From positions 1 to 48,150 of the forward strand of contig CANJNY010000023.1 of assembly GCA_947475715.1 (NCBI GenBank): a DNA stretch of 48,150 bases, written 5' to 3'. The notes below the pieces were generated by a model, which was given only the letters and a program-made list of their open reading frames with translations, did no database searches and was not told where the DNA came from. Each line of letters opens with the position of its first letter. Position 1 is the first letter of the stretch. This document shows, piece by piece, positions 1-7,962 of this stretch. The DNA is from Prolixibacteraceae bacterium (GTDB taxonomy: Bacteria; Bacteroidota; Bacteroidia; Bacteroidales; Prolixibacteraceae). The position numbers were made by a program, and so were the translations under genes.

Positions 1-472
1 GCACCTCATCCCACAAGGTCATCGATGCATCCCGTGTAAAAAGAAAATTATGCAATGGGCGCATCGAATAGCGCTCCTTGCTTAAAAAGCGGGTCAGATT
101 ATCCCTTCTGAGTATAACGCCTTCAATAAGTTGCGTTGCAAGCACCTTCGCCGGCAACTGAAGCAAAAAATCAATTTCGGCAGCTGCATCCTCCTGAAAA
201 GATATTTTGCGAACCAGCTCCTCTTTTACATCGTCACTCCGAAGGGTTTCAATCAGCAAGTCTTTTACCTCAAAAGCATCTGTGACCTTTTCCAGGATCT
301 GCTTCAGATGAATATACTCTTTAGTAGCAACTGAGAGGTTTAAAATATCGCTGTAAAGCGACCGTTCCGCATTTTCCGGAGTCATATTTTCGACCTCATG
401 ACCCGGAGTATGCATGATAACCCCCCTTAGAACTCCGATTTCAGAGGATACTTCAACCTTAATTTTATCCAT
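1..472 (-). CDS. arcA: Arginine deiminase, N-terminal part (cut by window edge)
   Basis: This encodes the first 157 residues of an arginine deiminase, which hydrolyses arginine to citrulline and ammonia as the first step of the arginine dihydrolase pathway. Seen: an opening SEIGVLRGVIMHTPGHEVE (residues 10-28), which matches the family N-terminus, and HNFLFTRDASM at 141-151, where the FTRD motif supplies a substrate-binding Asp. The C-terminal half with the catalytic His and Cys lies outside the window, so activity cannot be judged. The ATG at 470-472 is chosen because the family motif begins almost at once after it. The gene is divergent from the DUF4294 gene, and a candidate promoter lies at 512-546. 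Other guanidino-group-modifying enzymes are less likely. Confidence 0.85.
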   Translation of the reverse strand, partial: MDKIKVEVSSEIGVLRGVIMHTPGHEVENMTPENAERSLYSDILNLSVATKEYIHLKQILEKVTDAFEVKDLLIETLRSDDVKEELVRKISFQEDAAAEIDFLLQLPAKVLATQLIEGVILRRDNLTRFLSKERYSMRPLHNFLFTRDASMTLWDEV

Positions 473-511
473 TTTTATATAGCTTTCAAAAGGATTTTGG
501 AATCTTAATGA

Positions 512-546
512 CAAAGATACCGATTTAAAAATCCGGAGTTAACAAA
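512..546 (-). promoter_or_regulatory. Candidate promoter of arcA
   Basis: On the minus strand TATCTTTG (512-519) matches the Bacteroidota -7 consensus TAnnTTTG, and TTTG (543-546) lies 23 bases upstream as a possible -33 box. Transcription would begin near 505, about 33 bases before the arcA ATG. The spacing is on the long side. This is inferred from sequence only. Confidence 0.4.
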
Positions 547-616
547 TTTTGGAATTTAATAACCTATTAAATAGTCGGACTTGCAGTATCGTTTATTAAT
601 TTTGAGGTCTAATAAT

Positions 617-1222
617 ATGATTTTGGTAATGTTAAAAAGATTAACTCTTTATTTGCTTCTATCGATACCCCTGGCCGGGCTTGCCCAGATCAAGGATCGT
701 CCGCCCTATTTATACGATGACAAAACGCTTATCACAGAATCTGATTCAATCCTTCATTATGTTTTGCCCGAGATCCTGGTTTATCCGCAACGTAAAGATT
801 GGTCACGTAAAGCGCTGCATCAATATACGATTCTGGAGATGAGGGTAATGAAAGTTTATCCCATTGCCAAAGTTGCAGCCCTGAAGTTGAAAGGCTACAA
901 CAGTGTTTATTTAACGTTTAAGAGCAATGGGGAGCGAAAAGAGTATATCAAAAAAATTGAAAAAGATCTGTTTTCTGAATTTGAACCGGAAATCAGATCG
1001 ATGTCCATTAACCAGGGGCGTATACTTATCAAATTAATAGACCGTGAGACCGGTCAGTCTTCGTACGAAATCATCAAAGAGTTTAAAGGGGGATTCAGTG
1101 CCTTTTTCTGGCAAGGGATTGCGCGGATCTTTGGCCATAACCTGAAATCGGAATACGACGCGGCCAATGAGGACAAAATGATCGAATACATTATCTGGCA
1201 GATCGATAATGGGATGTTGTGA
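617..1222 (+). CDS. Secreted DUF4294 family protein
   Basis: This is a Bacteroidota-restricted family of unknown function. Seen: a signal peptide with a Leu-rich core and a probable cut after AGLA, just before QIKDRPPY; then a conserved-looking stretch MRVMKVYPIAKVAALKLKGY and a C-terminal segment rich in aromatic and acidic residues (GGFSAFFWQGIARIFGH). It is about 201 residues from ATG 617; ATG 629 (MLKRLTLY) is an equally good start. A longer TTG start at 581 is possible but would put 16 extra residues before the signal core. A GAGGT stretch at 604-608 could act as a weak ribosome-binding site for 617. The protein probably acts in the periplasm. No enzymatic motif is visible, and it stands alone as a single-gene unit. 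Confidence 0.75.
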   Translation: MILVMLKRLTLYLLLSIPLAGLAQIKDRPPYLYDDKTLITESDSILHYVLPEILVYPQRKDWSRKALHQYTILEMRVMKVYPIAKVAALKLKGYNSVYLTFKSNGERKEYIKKIEKDLFSEFEPEIRSMSINQGRILIKLIDRETGQSSYEIIKEFKGGFSAFFWQGIARIFGHNLKSEYDAANEDKMIEYIIWQIDNGML

Positions 1223-1530
1223 ACAAGTACAATTAGACAATTTGGCAATTAGACTATTAGGTCCTTAGGGTGGTGATGACCAGGATTAAATTCCTGTTAT
1301 ATAAAGGTTTTAATGCTGAAGGATTGACCTCGTCGAGGTCAGTAGAATTAAAGAAAATATAGGGATTAATAAATTTACTGAGGTCTAAATCCTTTTTTTT
1401 GAAGAATTAATTTACTGCCATCATTCACTAATGGCCTAACGATCTAATTTCCAATCTACTTCTGATCAGTGTCCATCTGCTGGATCTGTGTCATCTGCGT
1501 TCTATCCTTAAAAGTATAACAGTCTAAAGT
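1223..1530. other. Gene-free spacer with degenerate repeats
   Basis: No coding sequence is supported here. The stretch lies between convergent genes. It contains a 17-base palindrome, TGACCTCG T CGAGGTCA (1325-1341), several short copies of CAATTAG near 1232-1252, and a run of ATCTG-type imperfect repeats at 1471-1500 of the kind common in Bacteroidota intergenic DNA. No terminator with a clear T tract was found for either flanking gene. Confidence 0.5.
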
Positions 1531-2094
1531 CTAATTCCCTACCTCCACCTCCTGCACAACAACAAGGTTTTCCTGCCCGATTTCGATTGCAGCCAGATTA
1601 AGGGGGATTAATTTATGATGACGTTCGGGCAATGATTTTTCCAGCCCCTTTTTCACATTTTCGAGCTTTATCACAGGTTTTGCCTTAAGAAAAGCGCCAA
1701 GTACAATCATATTAAATGTGAGGGGATTACCCATCTCGACTGCTAGCCTGGAGCCTTCAACCTTTAGAATATTAATATCCTTTCTTGTTGGGTGATGAAT
1801 AATTCCGTTAGGATCATAAATAAGCATCCCTCCGGGTTTTACTCGTGATTCGAATTTCGTCATCGACTGCTGATTCAGGATAATGGCTGTATCAAATTCA
1901 TGCAATATGGGGGAACTGATTCGCTCGTCACTCAGAATAACTGTCACATTTGCGGTACCACCCCGCATTTCGGGGCCATACGAAGGAAACCAGGCCACCT
2001 CCTGATCCTGCATTACACCTGAATAGGCCAGAATTTTCCCCATTGAAAGAACTCCCTGTCCGCCAAATCCTGCGATGATGATCTCTTCAGTCAT
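1531..2094 (-). CDS. 2-oxoacid:acceptor oxidoreductase, gamma subunit
   Basis: This is the gamma subunit of a four-subunit thiamine-diphosphate, ferredoxin-dependent 2-oxoacid oxidoreductase (VOR/KOR/IOR superfamily). The complex oxidatively decarboxylates a 2-oxoacid to acyl-CoA, or runs in reverse. Seen: the N-terminal nucleotide-binding-like loop AGFGGQGVLSMGKIL (residues 8-22), then SYGPEMRGGTANV, both hallmarks of the subunit; 187 residues is the usual length. It is the last gene of the operon, 26 bases after the beta subunit. Substrate range cannot be read from sequence. Relatives are annotated for branched-chain, aromatic or 2-oxoglutarate substrates, so no symbol is given. Confidence 0.88.
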   Translation of the reverse strand: MTEEIIIAGFGGQGVLSMGKILAYSGVMQDQEVAWFPSYGPEMRGGTANVTVILSDERISSPILHEFDTAIILNQQSMTKFESRVKPGGMLIYDPNGIIHHPTRKDINILKVEGSRLAVEMGNPLTFNMIVLGAFLKAKPVIKLENVKKGLEKSLPERHHKLIPLNLAAIEIGQENLVVVQEVEVGN

Positions 2095-2120
2095 TTTCCT
2101 GAGCTTTAAATGTTATGGTA

Positions 2121-2933
2121 TTAACCTTTGATCCGGTACAAATCAGCGTCTGCCCGTCCTGAATCTTTTAAATCACCTAACGGATATTGGGGGAACATAT
2201 TATCTTCCATCCATTTATTTGAGGCAACGGGGGTCAGCTTCCAGCCTGAACTGCAGGTTGAAACCACCTCTACAAAGGCAGTTCCGATCTTTTTAGCCTG
2301 AATCTCAAAAGCCTTGCGGATTGCTTTTTTTGCTTTACGTACTGCTGCAGGAGTCTGAACGCTTTGTCTGGTTACATAGGCTGCTCCGGGTAGTTGGGCA
2401 ATTAATTCAGTAATCTTAAGCGGATAACCATTCAAATCGGCATTCCTCCCAAAGGGAGTTGTCGCGGTTATCTGCCCGATAAGGGTAGTAGGAGCCATCT
2501 GACCACCTGTCATCCCATAAATTGCATTATTGATAAAAATCATTACAATATTTTCACCACGGTTTATGGCATGCAAAGTCTCTGCGGTACCGATAGCCGC
2601 CAAATCTCCGTCGCCTTGATAGGAGAAGACATATTTCTCCGGCATCACCCTTTTAATTCCGGTAGCTACAGCCGGAGCACGGCCATGAGCAGCCTCTGCC
2701 CAATCAATATCGATATAGTTATAAGCAAAAACAGCACAACCTACAGGTGAGACACCAATGGTCTGTTCCTGAATTCCCATCTCCTCGATCACCTCTGCAA
2801 TCAGCCGGTGAACCACTCCATGGCTGCAACCGGGGCAATAGTGCATTGCATCATCATTCAGAAGCGGAGTTTTGGCATAAACAAGATTTTCCGGTTTTAT
2901 GATCTGATTGATTCTTTCAGTTAATACAGACAT
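2121..2933 (-). CDS. 2-oxoacid:acceptor oxidoreductase, beta subunit (TPP-binding)
   Basis: This is the thiamine-diphosphate-binding subunit. Seen: CPGCSHG (residues 33-39), the usual beta-subunit Cys motif; the diphosphate/Mg motif beginning GDGDLAAIGTAE and ending about 28 residues later in NNAIYGMTGGQ; and a C-terminal CSSGW. It is 270 residues, a normal length. The gene follows alpha with a 5-base gap, indicating co-translation. No iron-sulfur domain is fused, so electrons must leave through the separately encoded ferredoxin at the head of the four-gene set, possibly on to the flavodoxin. Whether the acyl product is isobutyryl-, phenylacetyl- or succinyl-CoA cannot be decided here. Confidence 0.9.
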   Translation of the reverse strand: MSVLTERINQIIKPENLVYAKTPLLNDDAMHYCPGCSHGVVHRLIAEVIEEMGIQEQTIGVSPVGCAVFAYNYIDIDWAEAAHGRAPAVATGIKRVMPEKYVFSYQGDGDLAAIGTAETLHAINRGENIVMIFINNAIYGMTGGQMAPTTLIGQITATTPFGRNADLNGYPLKITELIAQLPGAAYVTRQSVQTPAAVRKAKKAIRKAFEIQAKKIGTAFVEVVSTCSSGWKLTPVASNKWMEDNMFPQYPLGDLKDSGRADADLYRIKG

Positions 2934-2938
2934 GTTGC

Positions 2939-4021
2939 TTAGTTTTTAAATCGTTGATGCAATGCAATCTCAACTTCATCCGGCGTAGGGACTATACCCC
3001 CCATCCTCCCGAAATATGCTACTTTTGTGTTGCCGTTTACTGCTAAACGGATATCATTGACCATCTGCCCGGCATTGAATTCCACCGAAAGAAATCCTTT
3101 GACTTTAGATGCATATTGAGCGATAATTTTCTCGGGAAAGGGGAAAAGTGTAATGGGGCGGATCAGACCCACTTTAACCCCTTTCTGGCGTGCAATCTGT
3201 ACTGTTTTCTGACAAATCCTGGCAGCCGAACCAAAAGCGACCAGGATATAATCAGCGTCATCACATTCGATGGCCTCATACCGAACCTCAACCTCTTTCA
3301 TCCGTTCGTATTTTGCCTGTAGCCGGAGGTTGTTTTGCTCCATCGTATTTGAGTCCATCTCTAACGATGTAATGATATGCTTTTTTCGATTTTGAGATTT
3401 ACCGTAGGTTGCCCATTCTCCCGAGATTTCCAGAATTTGTTCATTAGTCCAACGGGGACGGTGATCAATCAATTCAACCTTCTCCATAAGCTGACCAATA
3501 ACTCCGTCAGCCAGGATCATCACCGGATTACGATATTTAAAGGCCATCTCAAAGCCAAGGATCACAAAGTCATGCATCTCCTGTACAGATGCGGGAGCAA
3601 GTACAAATAAGGAATAGTCGCCATGACCGCCACCTTTTGTCGCCTGGTTGTAGTCAGCCTGCGAAGGCTGAATGGTTCCAAGTCCTGGACCTCCACGTTG
3701 AACATTAACAATCACACAAGGAAGTTCAGCACCTGCCATATAGGAAATCCCTTCAGCCATCAAACTTATACCGGGACTTGAAGAGGAGGTCATAACCCGT
3801 TTGCCTGCACCTGCAGCGCCGTAAACCATATGTATTGAGGCGATTTCACTCTCTGCCTGCAAGACGACCATGCCTGAATCTTCCCAGGGACGCAAGGTCA
3901 TTAAGGTTTCCATAATTTCGGATTGGGGAGTAATCGGGTAGCCAAAATAGCCATCACACCCACATCGGATTGCCGCTTCAGCAATCACTTCATTTCCCTT
4001 CATCAATCTTAACTCTCCCAT
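2939..4021 (-). CDS. vorB: 2-oxoacid:acceptor oxidoreductase, alpha subunit (VorB-like)
   Basis: This is the alpha subunit carrying the pyrimidine-binding and transketolase C-like domains. Seen: GYPITPQSEIMETL (residues 27-40), the diagnostic alpha motif; VLQAESEIASIHMVYGAAGAGKRVMTSSS following it; and NVQRGGPGLGTIQPSQAD near 106-123. The 360-residue size and the order ferredoxin-alpha-beta-gamma match genes annotated as 3-methyl-2-oxobutanoate dehydrogenase subunit VorB in Bacteroidota (from memory), but substrate assignment by homology is weak in this superfamily. It sits 21 bases after the ferredoxin gene. The association with pheA and an aminotransferase hints at aromatic 2-oxoacids (inference). 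Confidence 0.85.
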   Translation of the reverse strand: MGELRLMKGNEVIAEAAIRCGCDGYFGYPITPQSEIMETLMTLRPWEDSGMVVLQAESEIASIHMVYGAAGAGKRVMTSSSSPGISLMAEGISYMAGAELPCVIVNVQRGGPGLGTIQPSQADYNQATKGGGHGDYSLFVLAPASVQEMHDFVILGFEMAFKYRNPVMILADGVIGQLMEKVELIDHRPRWTNEQILEISGEWATYGKSQNRKKHIITSLEMDSNTMEQNNLRLQAKYERMKEVEVRYEAIECDDADYILVAFGSAARICQKTVQIARQKGVKVGLIRPITLFPFPEKIIAQYASKVKGFLSVEFNAGQMVNDIRLAVNGNTKVAYFGRMGGIVPTPDEVEIALHQRFKN

Positions 4022-4042
4022 ATTCAGGATTTAAAGAATTGT

Positions 4043-4273
4043 TTAATGTACGGTTTTTGTCCGGTATACAGTGATACAACTATCGGGGCAAACGGTAGAA
4101 CAGTTGGTGCATCCTGTACAATTTTCAGGATTTTCCATATAAGAATAGTGATATCCCTTGTTATTCACATTGCGGTTAAGCGCCAGGGTTAATGTAGGGC
4201 AAGCCACAACACAAAGGTTGCACCCCTTACATACTTCGGTGTCGACAACAACTGCTCCTCTGACTTTTGCCAT
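4043..4273 (-). CDS. 2x[4Fe-4S] ferredoxin subunit of the 2-oxoacid oxidoreductase
   Basis: This is a 76-residue bacterial-type ferredoxin with two complete cluster motifs, CKGCNLCVVACP (residues 15-26) and CTGCTNCSTVCP (52-63), each CxxCxxCxxxCP. Its position immediately before the alpha subunit marks it as the delta/ferredoxin subunit passing electrons between the TPP enzyme and a soluble carrier. The spacer between the motifs is longer than in clostridial ferredoxins, as in KorD/VorD-type subunits. The gap to the upstream aminotransferase is 61 bases, the largest inside this operon, so an internal promoter is possible. Confidence 0.9.
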   Translation of the reverse strand: MAKVRGAVVVDTEVCKGCNLCVVACPTLTLALNRNVNNKGYHYSYMENPENCTGCTNCSTVCPDSCITVYRTKTVH

Positions 4274-4334
4274 CTTAATCTGATATTTATTTGATCGTTA
4301 ACTTTTCTGAAGGTAGCCGGGTAAGTAAACCAGG

Positions 4335-5654
4335 CTATTCAGTTATGATCGGAAAATCTGCATTGAATTGCTTAACTCTGTCGGTTAAATCCCCAAACTG
4401 CTCTCTTTTTACACTTGAAACACAAGCTCTTAATCCTTCTTTGGTACTGCCGGTATTACCAAGTGAGATAGCACTGATTCCATAATACAATAATTTGTGC
4501 AGTAATTCTGCTCCTGTCATTCCTGGATAACCGACGGTAAAATAAAAACCATCTCCAACAGCCTGACCCAAATCGGTATCATAAACAATCTTAAAGCCAT
4601 TTTCAATAAAAATCTGCTTCATGATCTTTGCCTTTTCGCCATACTCCTTTACATCTCCCACAAAGTTGAAGATTCCATCATTGGCCCCCTTAAACATAGC
4701 GGCAAGGGCATACTGGGCAGAATGGGAAGTTCCTGAGGTCAAAGAATATAATACCCTATGGACAATGGCATTACCGAAGCCATAAACCTTCAAACGCTCT
4801 CCGAGGTAAGGGAAATGGCGATGGTACAAAGCATCTGAAATAACAAGCATTCCAATTCGCTGTCCGGCATAGGAGAATACCTTTGAACTGGAAATCATTA
4901 AGATATAATTCGGAGTATATCTGGCTACCGTAACCTGATAAGGTGGAACTCCGGGACGGGAGAGATCTGATCTGAAATCCATTCCAAAATAGGCCAGATC
5001 CTCAATGATAATAACATCGTACTTATTGGCCAGATCACCGATGATGCTTAATTCCTGATCATCAAAGCAGATCCATGCCGGATTATTCGGATTCGAATAG
5101 ATTATACAATTGATATTTCCTTTAGAGAGATAAGATTCCAGTTTTTCACGAAGCTTTGCTCCCCGGAAATCAAAAACATCAAAAGTTTCATATTTCTGTC
5201 CCATTACCAGCAATTGCTGCTTTTGAACAGGAAAGCCGGGATCAATAAAAAGGACTGTATCACGTTGTTTATGGCAACTTCCCGAAACCAAAAACGCCGC
5301 ATAACTCCCCTCCATAGAACCCACGGTAGGAATACAACCTTCAGGTTTAATATCAATATCCATGAACAGTTTCAGAAAACGGGAAGTCTCGTCTTTAAGC
5401 GGCTGAATACCGTCTATGCGGGGATAAACAGAGGCTACATTATTACGCAAGGCCTCAATCTCAGCCTCTACACCGATATGAGCCGGCGGAAGTCCCGGAA
5501 TACCCATCTCCATACGAATATAGCGCTCTCCGGTAGCTGCCTCAATGCTGCTTACTAACTGAACAATCTCCCGTATTGAAGCATTACCAATCTCAGGAAC
5601 TTCCAGTTCTGCTATTTTACGCTCAACAATTTCGCAATTTATCGGCGTATTCAT
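4335..5654 (-). CDS. PLP-dependent class I/II aminotransferase
   Basis: This is a fold-type I aminotransferase of 439 residues. Seen: the pyridine-contacting loop SNPNNPAW (187-194), EDLAYFGMD (218-226) with the conserved Asp/Tyr pair, and SSSKVFSYAGQRIG (255-268) with the PLP-binding Lys at 258. The start at 5652-5654 is preferred over an upstream ATG at 5697-5699, because the longer form would overlap the flavodoxin gene by 31 bases and adds an atypical leader. Lying between pheA and a 2-oxoacid oxidoreductase, it most likely interconverts phenylpyruvate or a branched-chain 2-oxoacid with the amino acid (inference). Confidence 0.85.
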   Translation of the reverse strand: MNTPINCEIVERKIAELEVPEIGNASIREIVQLVSSIEAATGERYIRMEMGIPGLPPAHIGVEAEIEALRNNVASVYPRIDGIQPLKDETSRFLKLFMDIDIKPEGCIPTVGSMEGSYAAFLVSGSCHKQRDTVLFIDPGFPVQKQQLLVMGQKYETFDVFDFRGAKLREKLESYLSKGNINCIIYSNPNNPAWICFDDQELSIIGDLANKYDVIIIEDLAYFGMDFRSDLSRPGVPPYQVTVARYTPNYILMISSSKVFSYAGQRIGMLVISDALYHRHFPYLGERLKVYGFGNAIVHRVLYSLTSGTSHSAQYALAAMFKGANDGIFNFVGDVKEYGEKAKIMKQIFIENGFKIVYDTDLGQAVGDGFYFTVGYPGMTGAELLHKLLYYGISAISLGNTGSTKEGLRACVSSVKREQFGDLTDRVKQFNADFPIITE

Positions 5655-5668
5655 TGGGTTGATTGAAT

Positions 5669-6187
5669 TCAAAACTCCAGATTTAATTGTTCGACCCAAC
5701 TATTCAAGCGACCATCGGTTAATTCAGGTTCAAAATCCTCATCAATAGGTAATCCAAGGAACATTCCACCTTCAAGGGCCTCCGAATCCTGGAAATCATA
5801 CCCCTCGGAACTAACTTTACCCAAGAGCTGCCCCCCGTTTTTCAAGACTGTTTTGGCCAGGATCCCCATTGAATTAACAAAATGGTAAGCATAGGTGATA
5901 TGGTCACCCAGACCAAAAACGGCAACCTTCTTACCGGTAAAATCAAAAGAAGAGATAATGGGCATAAATCTCGCCCAATCAATATTTCCGAATTTCTGAT
6001 CCCAGGTATCCCTGCCAATAGTTGAGATTCCAAAGATAATCGTATCGTATCGTACAAGATCGGCAGCCGTTGCCTCATTGATGAGAATCAAATCAGGTTT
6101 ATGCTCATCCAATTTGGACGCCAATGATTTGGAAACACGATTGACAGATCCCCCTTCAGGTCCGAAAAAAATAGCTAGATTTCCCAT
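5669..6187 (-). CDS. Long-chain flavodoxin
   Basis: This is an FMN-containing low-potential electron carrier, able to replace ferredoxin in redox reactions. Seen: an N-terminal phosphate loop region FFGPEGGSVNRVS (residues 7-19), changed from the textbook S/T-GxTGN pattern; GISTIGRDTWDQ (53-64), the FMN-stacking loop; and FGLGDHITYAYHFVNSMG (95-112), the typical long-chain loop. It is 172 residues. It lies between pheA and the aminotransferase with gaps of only 11 and 14 bases. In an operon that also encodes an oxidoreductase, this makes it a probable dedicated or iron-independent redox partner (inference). It is not a WrbA-type NADH:quinone reductase, which lacks this loop. Confidence 0.85.
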   Translation of the reverse strand: MGNLAIFFGPEGGSVNRVSKSLASKLDEHKPDLILINEATAADLVRYDTIIFGISTIGRDTWDQKFGNIDWARFMPIISSFDFTGKKVAVFGLGDHITYAYHFVNSMGILAKTVLKNGGQLLGKVSSEGYDFQDSEALEGGMFLGLPIDEDFEPELTDGRLNSWVEQLNLEF

Positions 6188-6198
6188 AAGGTCAGTAT

Positions 6199-7035
6199 TT
6201 ATTCATTGTGTATTGCAACTTCTCCCCTGACATATTCTCCAAGAATAGCCATACTTGAAACATTCTTTAAAACCATATGAATTGCCTTCTCATAATTCTC
6301 AATCGAATCCCATTCAACATCCACATGAAAAGAGTATTCATTAGGTTTACCAATGATTGGAAGCGATTGGATTTTAGTCAGATTAATCTCATGTTCAGCA
6401 AAGGTATTTAAAACTTTGGCCAAAGCCCCATGAAAATGACCTACCTCAAAACAAAGGGAGGCTTTATTGGGAACCTCCGCAGTGGTGGCATGTTTAGCAA
6501 GTATCAAAAACCTGGTATAATTCTTTTTATTGCTCTCAATACCCTTATCAATAACATCTAATCCATATAATTGAGCCGACCTCAGATTGCTGATTGCAGC
6601 GGCATAGGTAATCTTCTCTTTTGAGATTAATTTTGCTACCGCTGCATTATCTCCGAGTTCTTTGGTTTCAACATTTGGAAAGTATTTCTCAAGATATTCA
6701 GCACATTGCAGAAACGACATCGGGTGTGAATAGATTTCTTTAATGTCTTTCTTGTGCACTCCGGGTAGAACCATCAGGTTCATTTGAATATGGATATAGA
6801 TTTCGCCGATTACACGCAAATGGTAGTCGCGAATTAAAGAATAGTTTTGAAGAATACTCCCGGCAATAGAATTCTCAATCGCCAAAACGGCATAGTCAAC
6901 CTTATCTTCATCGATTTGCTCACAAACTTTACGGAACGACTTACATTCGACGATCTCTACTTCATTATTGAAATATCGTCTTGCCGCATCTTCATGGAAT
7001 GAACCTTTTATACCTTGAATAGAAACTTTTTTCAC
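6199..7035 (-). CDS. pheA: Prephenate dehydratase with ACT domain
   Basis: It converts prephenate to phenylpyruvate, the committed step of phenylalanine synthesis. Seen: IQGIKGSFHEDAA at the N-terminus, AIENSIAGS (residues 52-60), NYTRFLIL (172-179) with the catalytic Thr of the TRF motif, and a C-terminal ACT domain with IQSLPIIGKPNEYSFHVDVE (224-243), corresponding to the Phe-sensing ESRP region; the first residues of that motif differ from the classical form. It is 278 residues with no chorismate mutase domain. It is first in a seven-gene operon. Feedback inhibition by phenylalanine is likely from the ACT domain. Confidence 0.92.
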   Translation of the reverse strand: MKKVSIQGIKGSFHEDAARRYFNNEVEIVECKSFRKVCEQIDEDKVDYAVLAIENSIAGSILQNYSLIRDYHLRVIGEIYIHIQMNLMVLPGVHKKDIKEIYSHPMSFLQCAEYLEKYFPNVETKELGDNAAVAKLISKEKITYAAAISNLRSAQLYGLDVIDKGIESNKKNYTRFLILAKHATTAEVPNKASLCFEVGHFHGALAKVLNTFAEHEINLTKIQSLPIIGKPNEYSFHVDVEWDSIENYEKAIHMVLKNVSSMAILGEYVRGEVAIHNE

Positions 7036-7190
7036 ACAACTGTTTTATTTATTCTTACTCTGTTATTTTGGACGCAATGTAAAAAAAATCCCTGAATTAA
7101 CTTCAATTCATTCGTCATATAAGGAAACAAACACAATTATTTAGGATCAGAATTGATTAGCAAGGAACCATTTCAACGTCAAATCCCCTT

Positions 7191-7526
7191 TCTGAAATAT
7201 GTAACCTGCCTTCTGAAAAGTTTCCGGTGCTCTCTGAAAAGTACATCCTGCCTTCTGAAAGGTGTAACATGTCTTCTGAAAAGTATAACCTCTCTTCTGA
7301 TAAGTATCAGGTGCTCTCTGAAAAGTGTAAACCATCTTCTGAAAAGTGTAACCTGCCTTCTGAAAAGTATCCAGCGCTTTCTGAAAAGTATAACATGCCT
7401 TCTGATTAGTACAAACTGTCTTCTGAAACTTGTAACCTTCCTTCTGAAAAGTGTTTCCTGCCTTCTGAACAGTTTCCTGTGCTCTCTGAATAATGTAACC
7501 TGGCTTTTTAAAAGTGACCTTCCTTA
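7191..7526. repeat. 21-bp tandem repeat array, 15-16 units
   Basis: The hexamer TCTGAA (or a one-base variant) recurs at 7191, 7212, 7233, 7254, 7275, 7296, 7317, 7338, 7359, 7380, 7401, 7422, 7443, 7464 and 7485, always exactly 21 bases apart, with a degenerate sixteenth unit at 7506. The first ten bases (TCTGAAAAGT) are well conserved; the last eleven vary between a GTAACCTGCCT-like form and a GTGCTC-ending form (units 2, 6 and 14, with unit 9 close). There are no spacers, so it is not CRISPR. Any reading frame gives a seven-residue repeat (for example LLKSVTC on plus, YTFQKAG on minus), but no start site or codon bias supports translation. The A-tracts fall every two helical turns. Confidence 0.9.
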
Positions 7527-7593
7527 AAATAGTATTAAAACCTTATTTTCCTTCTTTGACCTTAGTAGCGCAATGATTTACAGCCCCACCAAA

Positions 7594-7731
7594 AACCTTA
7601 TTTACCTTATTCTTTAGAGTGTTCATACGAATAATGTAAGAATTAGTCTCACTCTATGGCAAAGCAGTCTTAATTATGTTGATCCGATTAATTTAAAACT
7701 TAATCTTCATTTCTATAAGGTAAATAAGGTT
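7594..7731. repeat. 17-bp perfect inverted repeat pair
   Basis: AACCTTATTTACCTTAT (7594-7610) is the exact reverse complement of ATAAGGTAAATAAGGTT (7715-7731). The arms are separated by 104 AT-rich bases without an open reading frame. Each arm itself contains a near-direct repeat of CCTTAT. Function unknown: the separation is too large for a terminator, so paired protein-binding sites or the ends of a tiny decayed element are possible. Confidence 0.6.
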
Positions 7732-7881
7732 GAAATTGATAATTATTAAATTAAAGCTACAATGGTATGTTGAGAAAAATAAGGTTCTCAAAAAACAATT
7801 TCAGATAATTTATTGATTAAAATTTGTTAATCATATCTTTCTTAAATTATCCGGAAATCCTTTGCTTTGCATAAAGGCCTG

Positions 7882-7917
7882 AAAAAAAGCTGCGGTCACT
7901 ATTGCAGTATCCGCAGC
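7882..7917 (-). terminator. Intrinsic terminator of the 7963-8718 gene
   Basis: Read on the minus strand, GCTGCGG (7911-7917) pairs with CCGCAGC (7889-7895) across a 15-base loop and is followed directly by seven T residues (7882-7888). It lies 45 bases downstream of the stop codon, a classic Rho-independent terminator. Confidence 0.8.
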
Positions 7918-7962
7918 ATCTGATTTCCTAAGAAGAGGTATATTCCAATAAAAAATGGCTGA

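Larger units (their letters stand above)
7036..7962. other. Long gene-free region with a repeat array
   Basis: This 927-base region has no supported gene. It holds the 21-bp tandem array (7191-7526), a 17-base inverted repeat (7594-7610 with 7715-7731) and a terminator for the downstream-facing unknown gene (7882-7917). The rest is AT-rich and unremarkable. Short open frames across the array are a by-product of a repeat unit divisible by three. Confidence 0.7.

Noticed and set aside
131-334. Plus-strand gene
   Set aside because: It lies antisense within the arginine deiminase frame, whose motifs are clear.
1325-1341. Terminator at TGACCTCG-T-CGAGGTCA
   Set aside because: A one-base loop cannot form a hairpin of this type; if functional it would be a protein-binding palindrome, but no context supports this.
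5655-5699. Longer aminotransferase start at 5699
   Set aside because: It would overlap the flavodoxin gene by 31 bases and add residues outside the family pattern.
7191-7526. CRISPR array
   Set aside because: Units are contiguous with no unique spacers, 21 bases is too short, and no cas genes are nearby.
7147-7527. Short protein-coding genes across the 21-bp array on either strand
   Set aside because: Open frames follow automatically from a unit length divisible by three; several frames are open at once, with no start context or codon bias.
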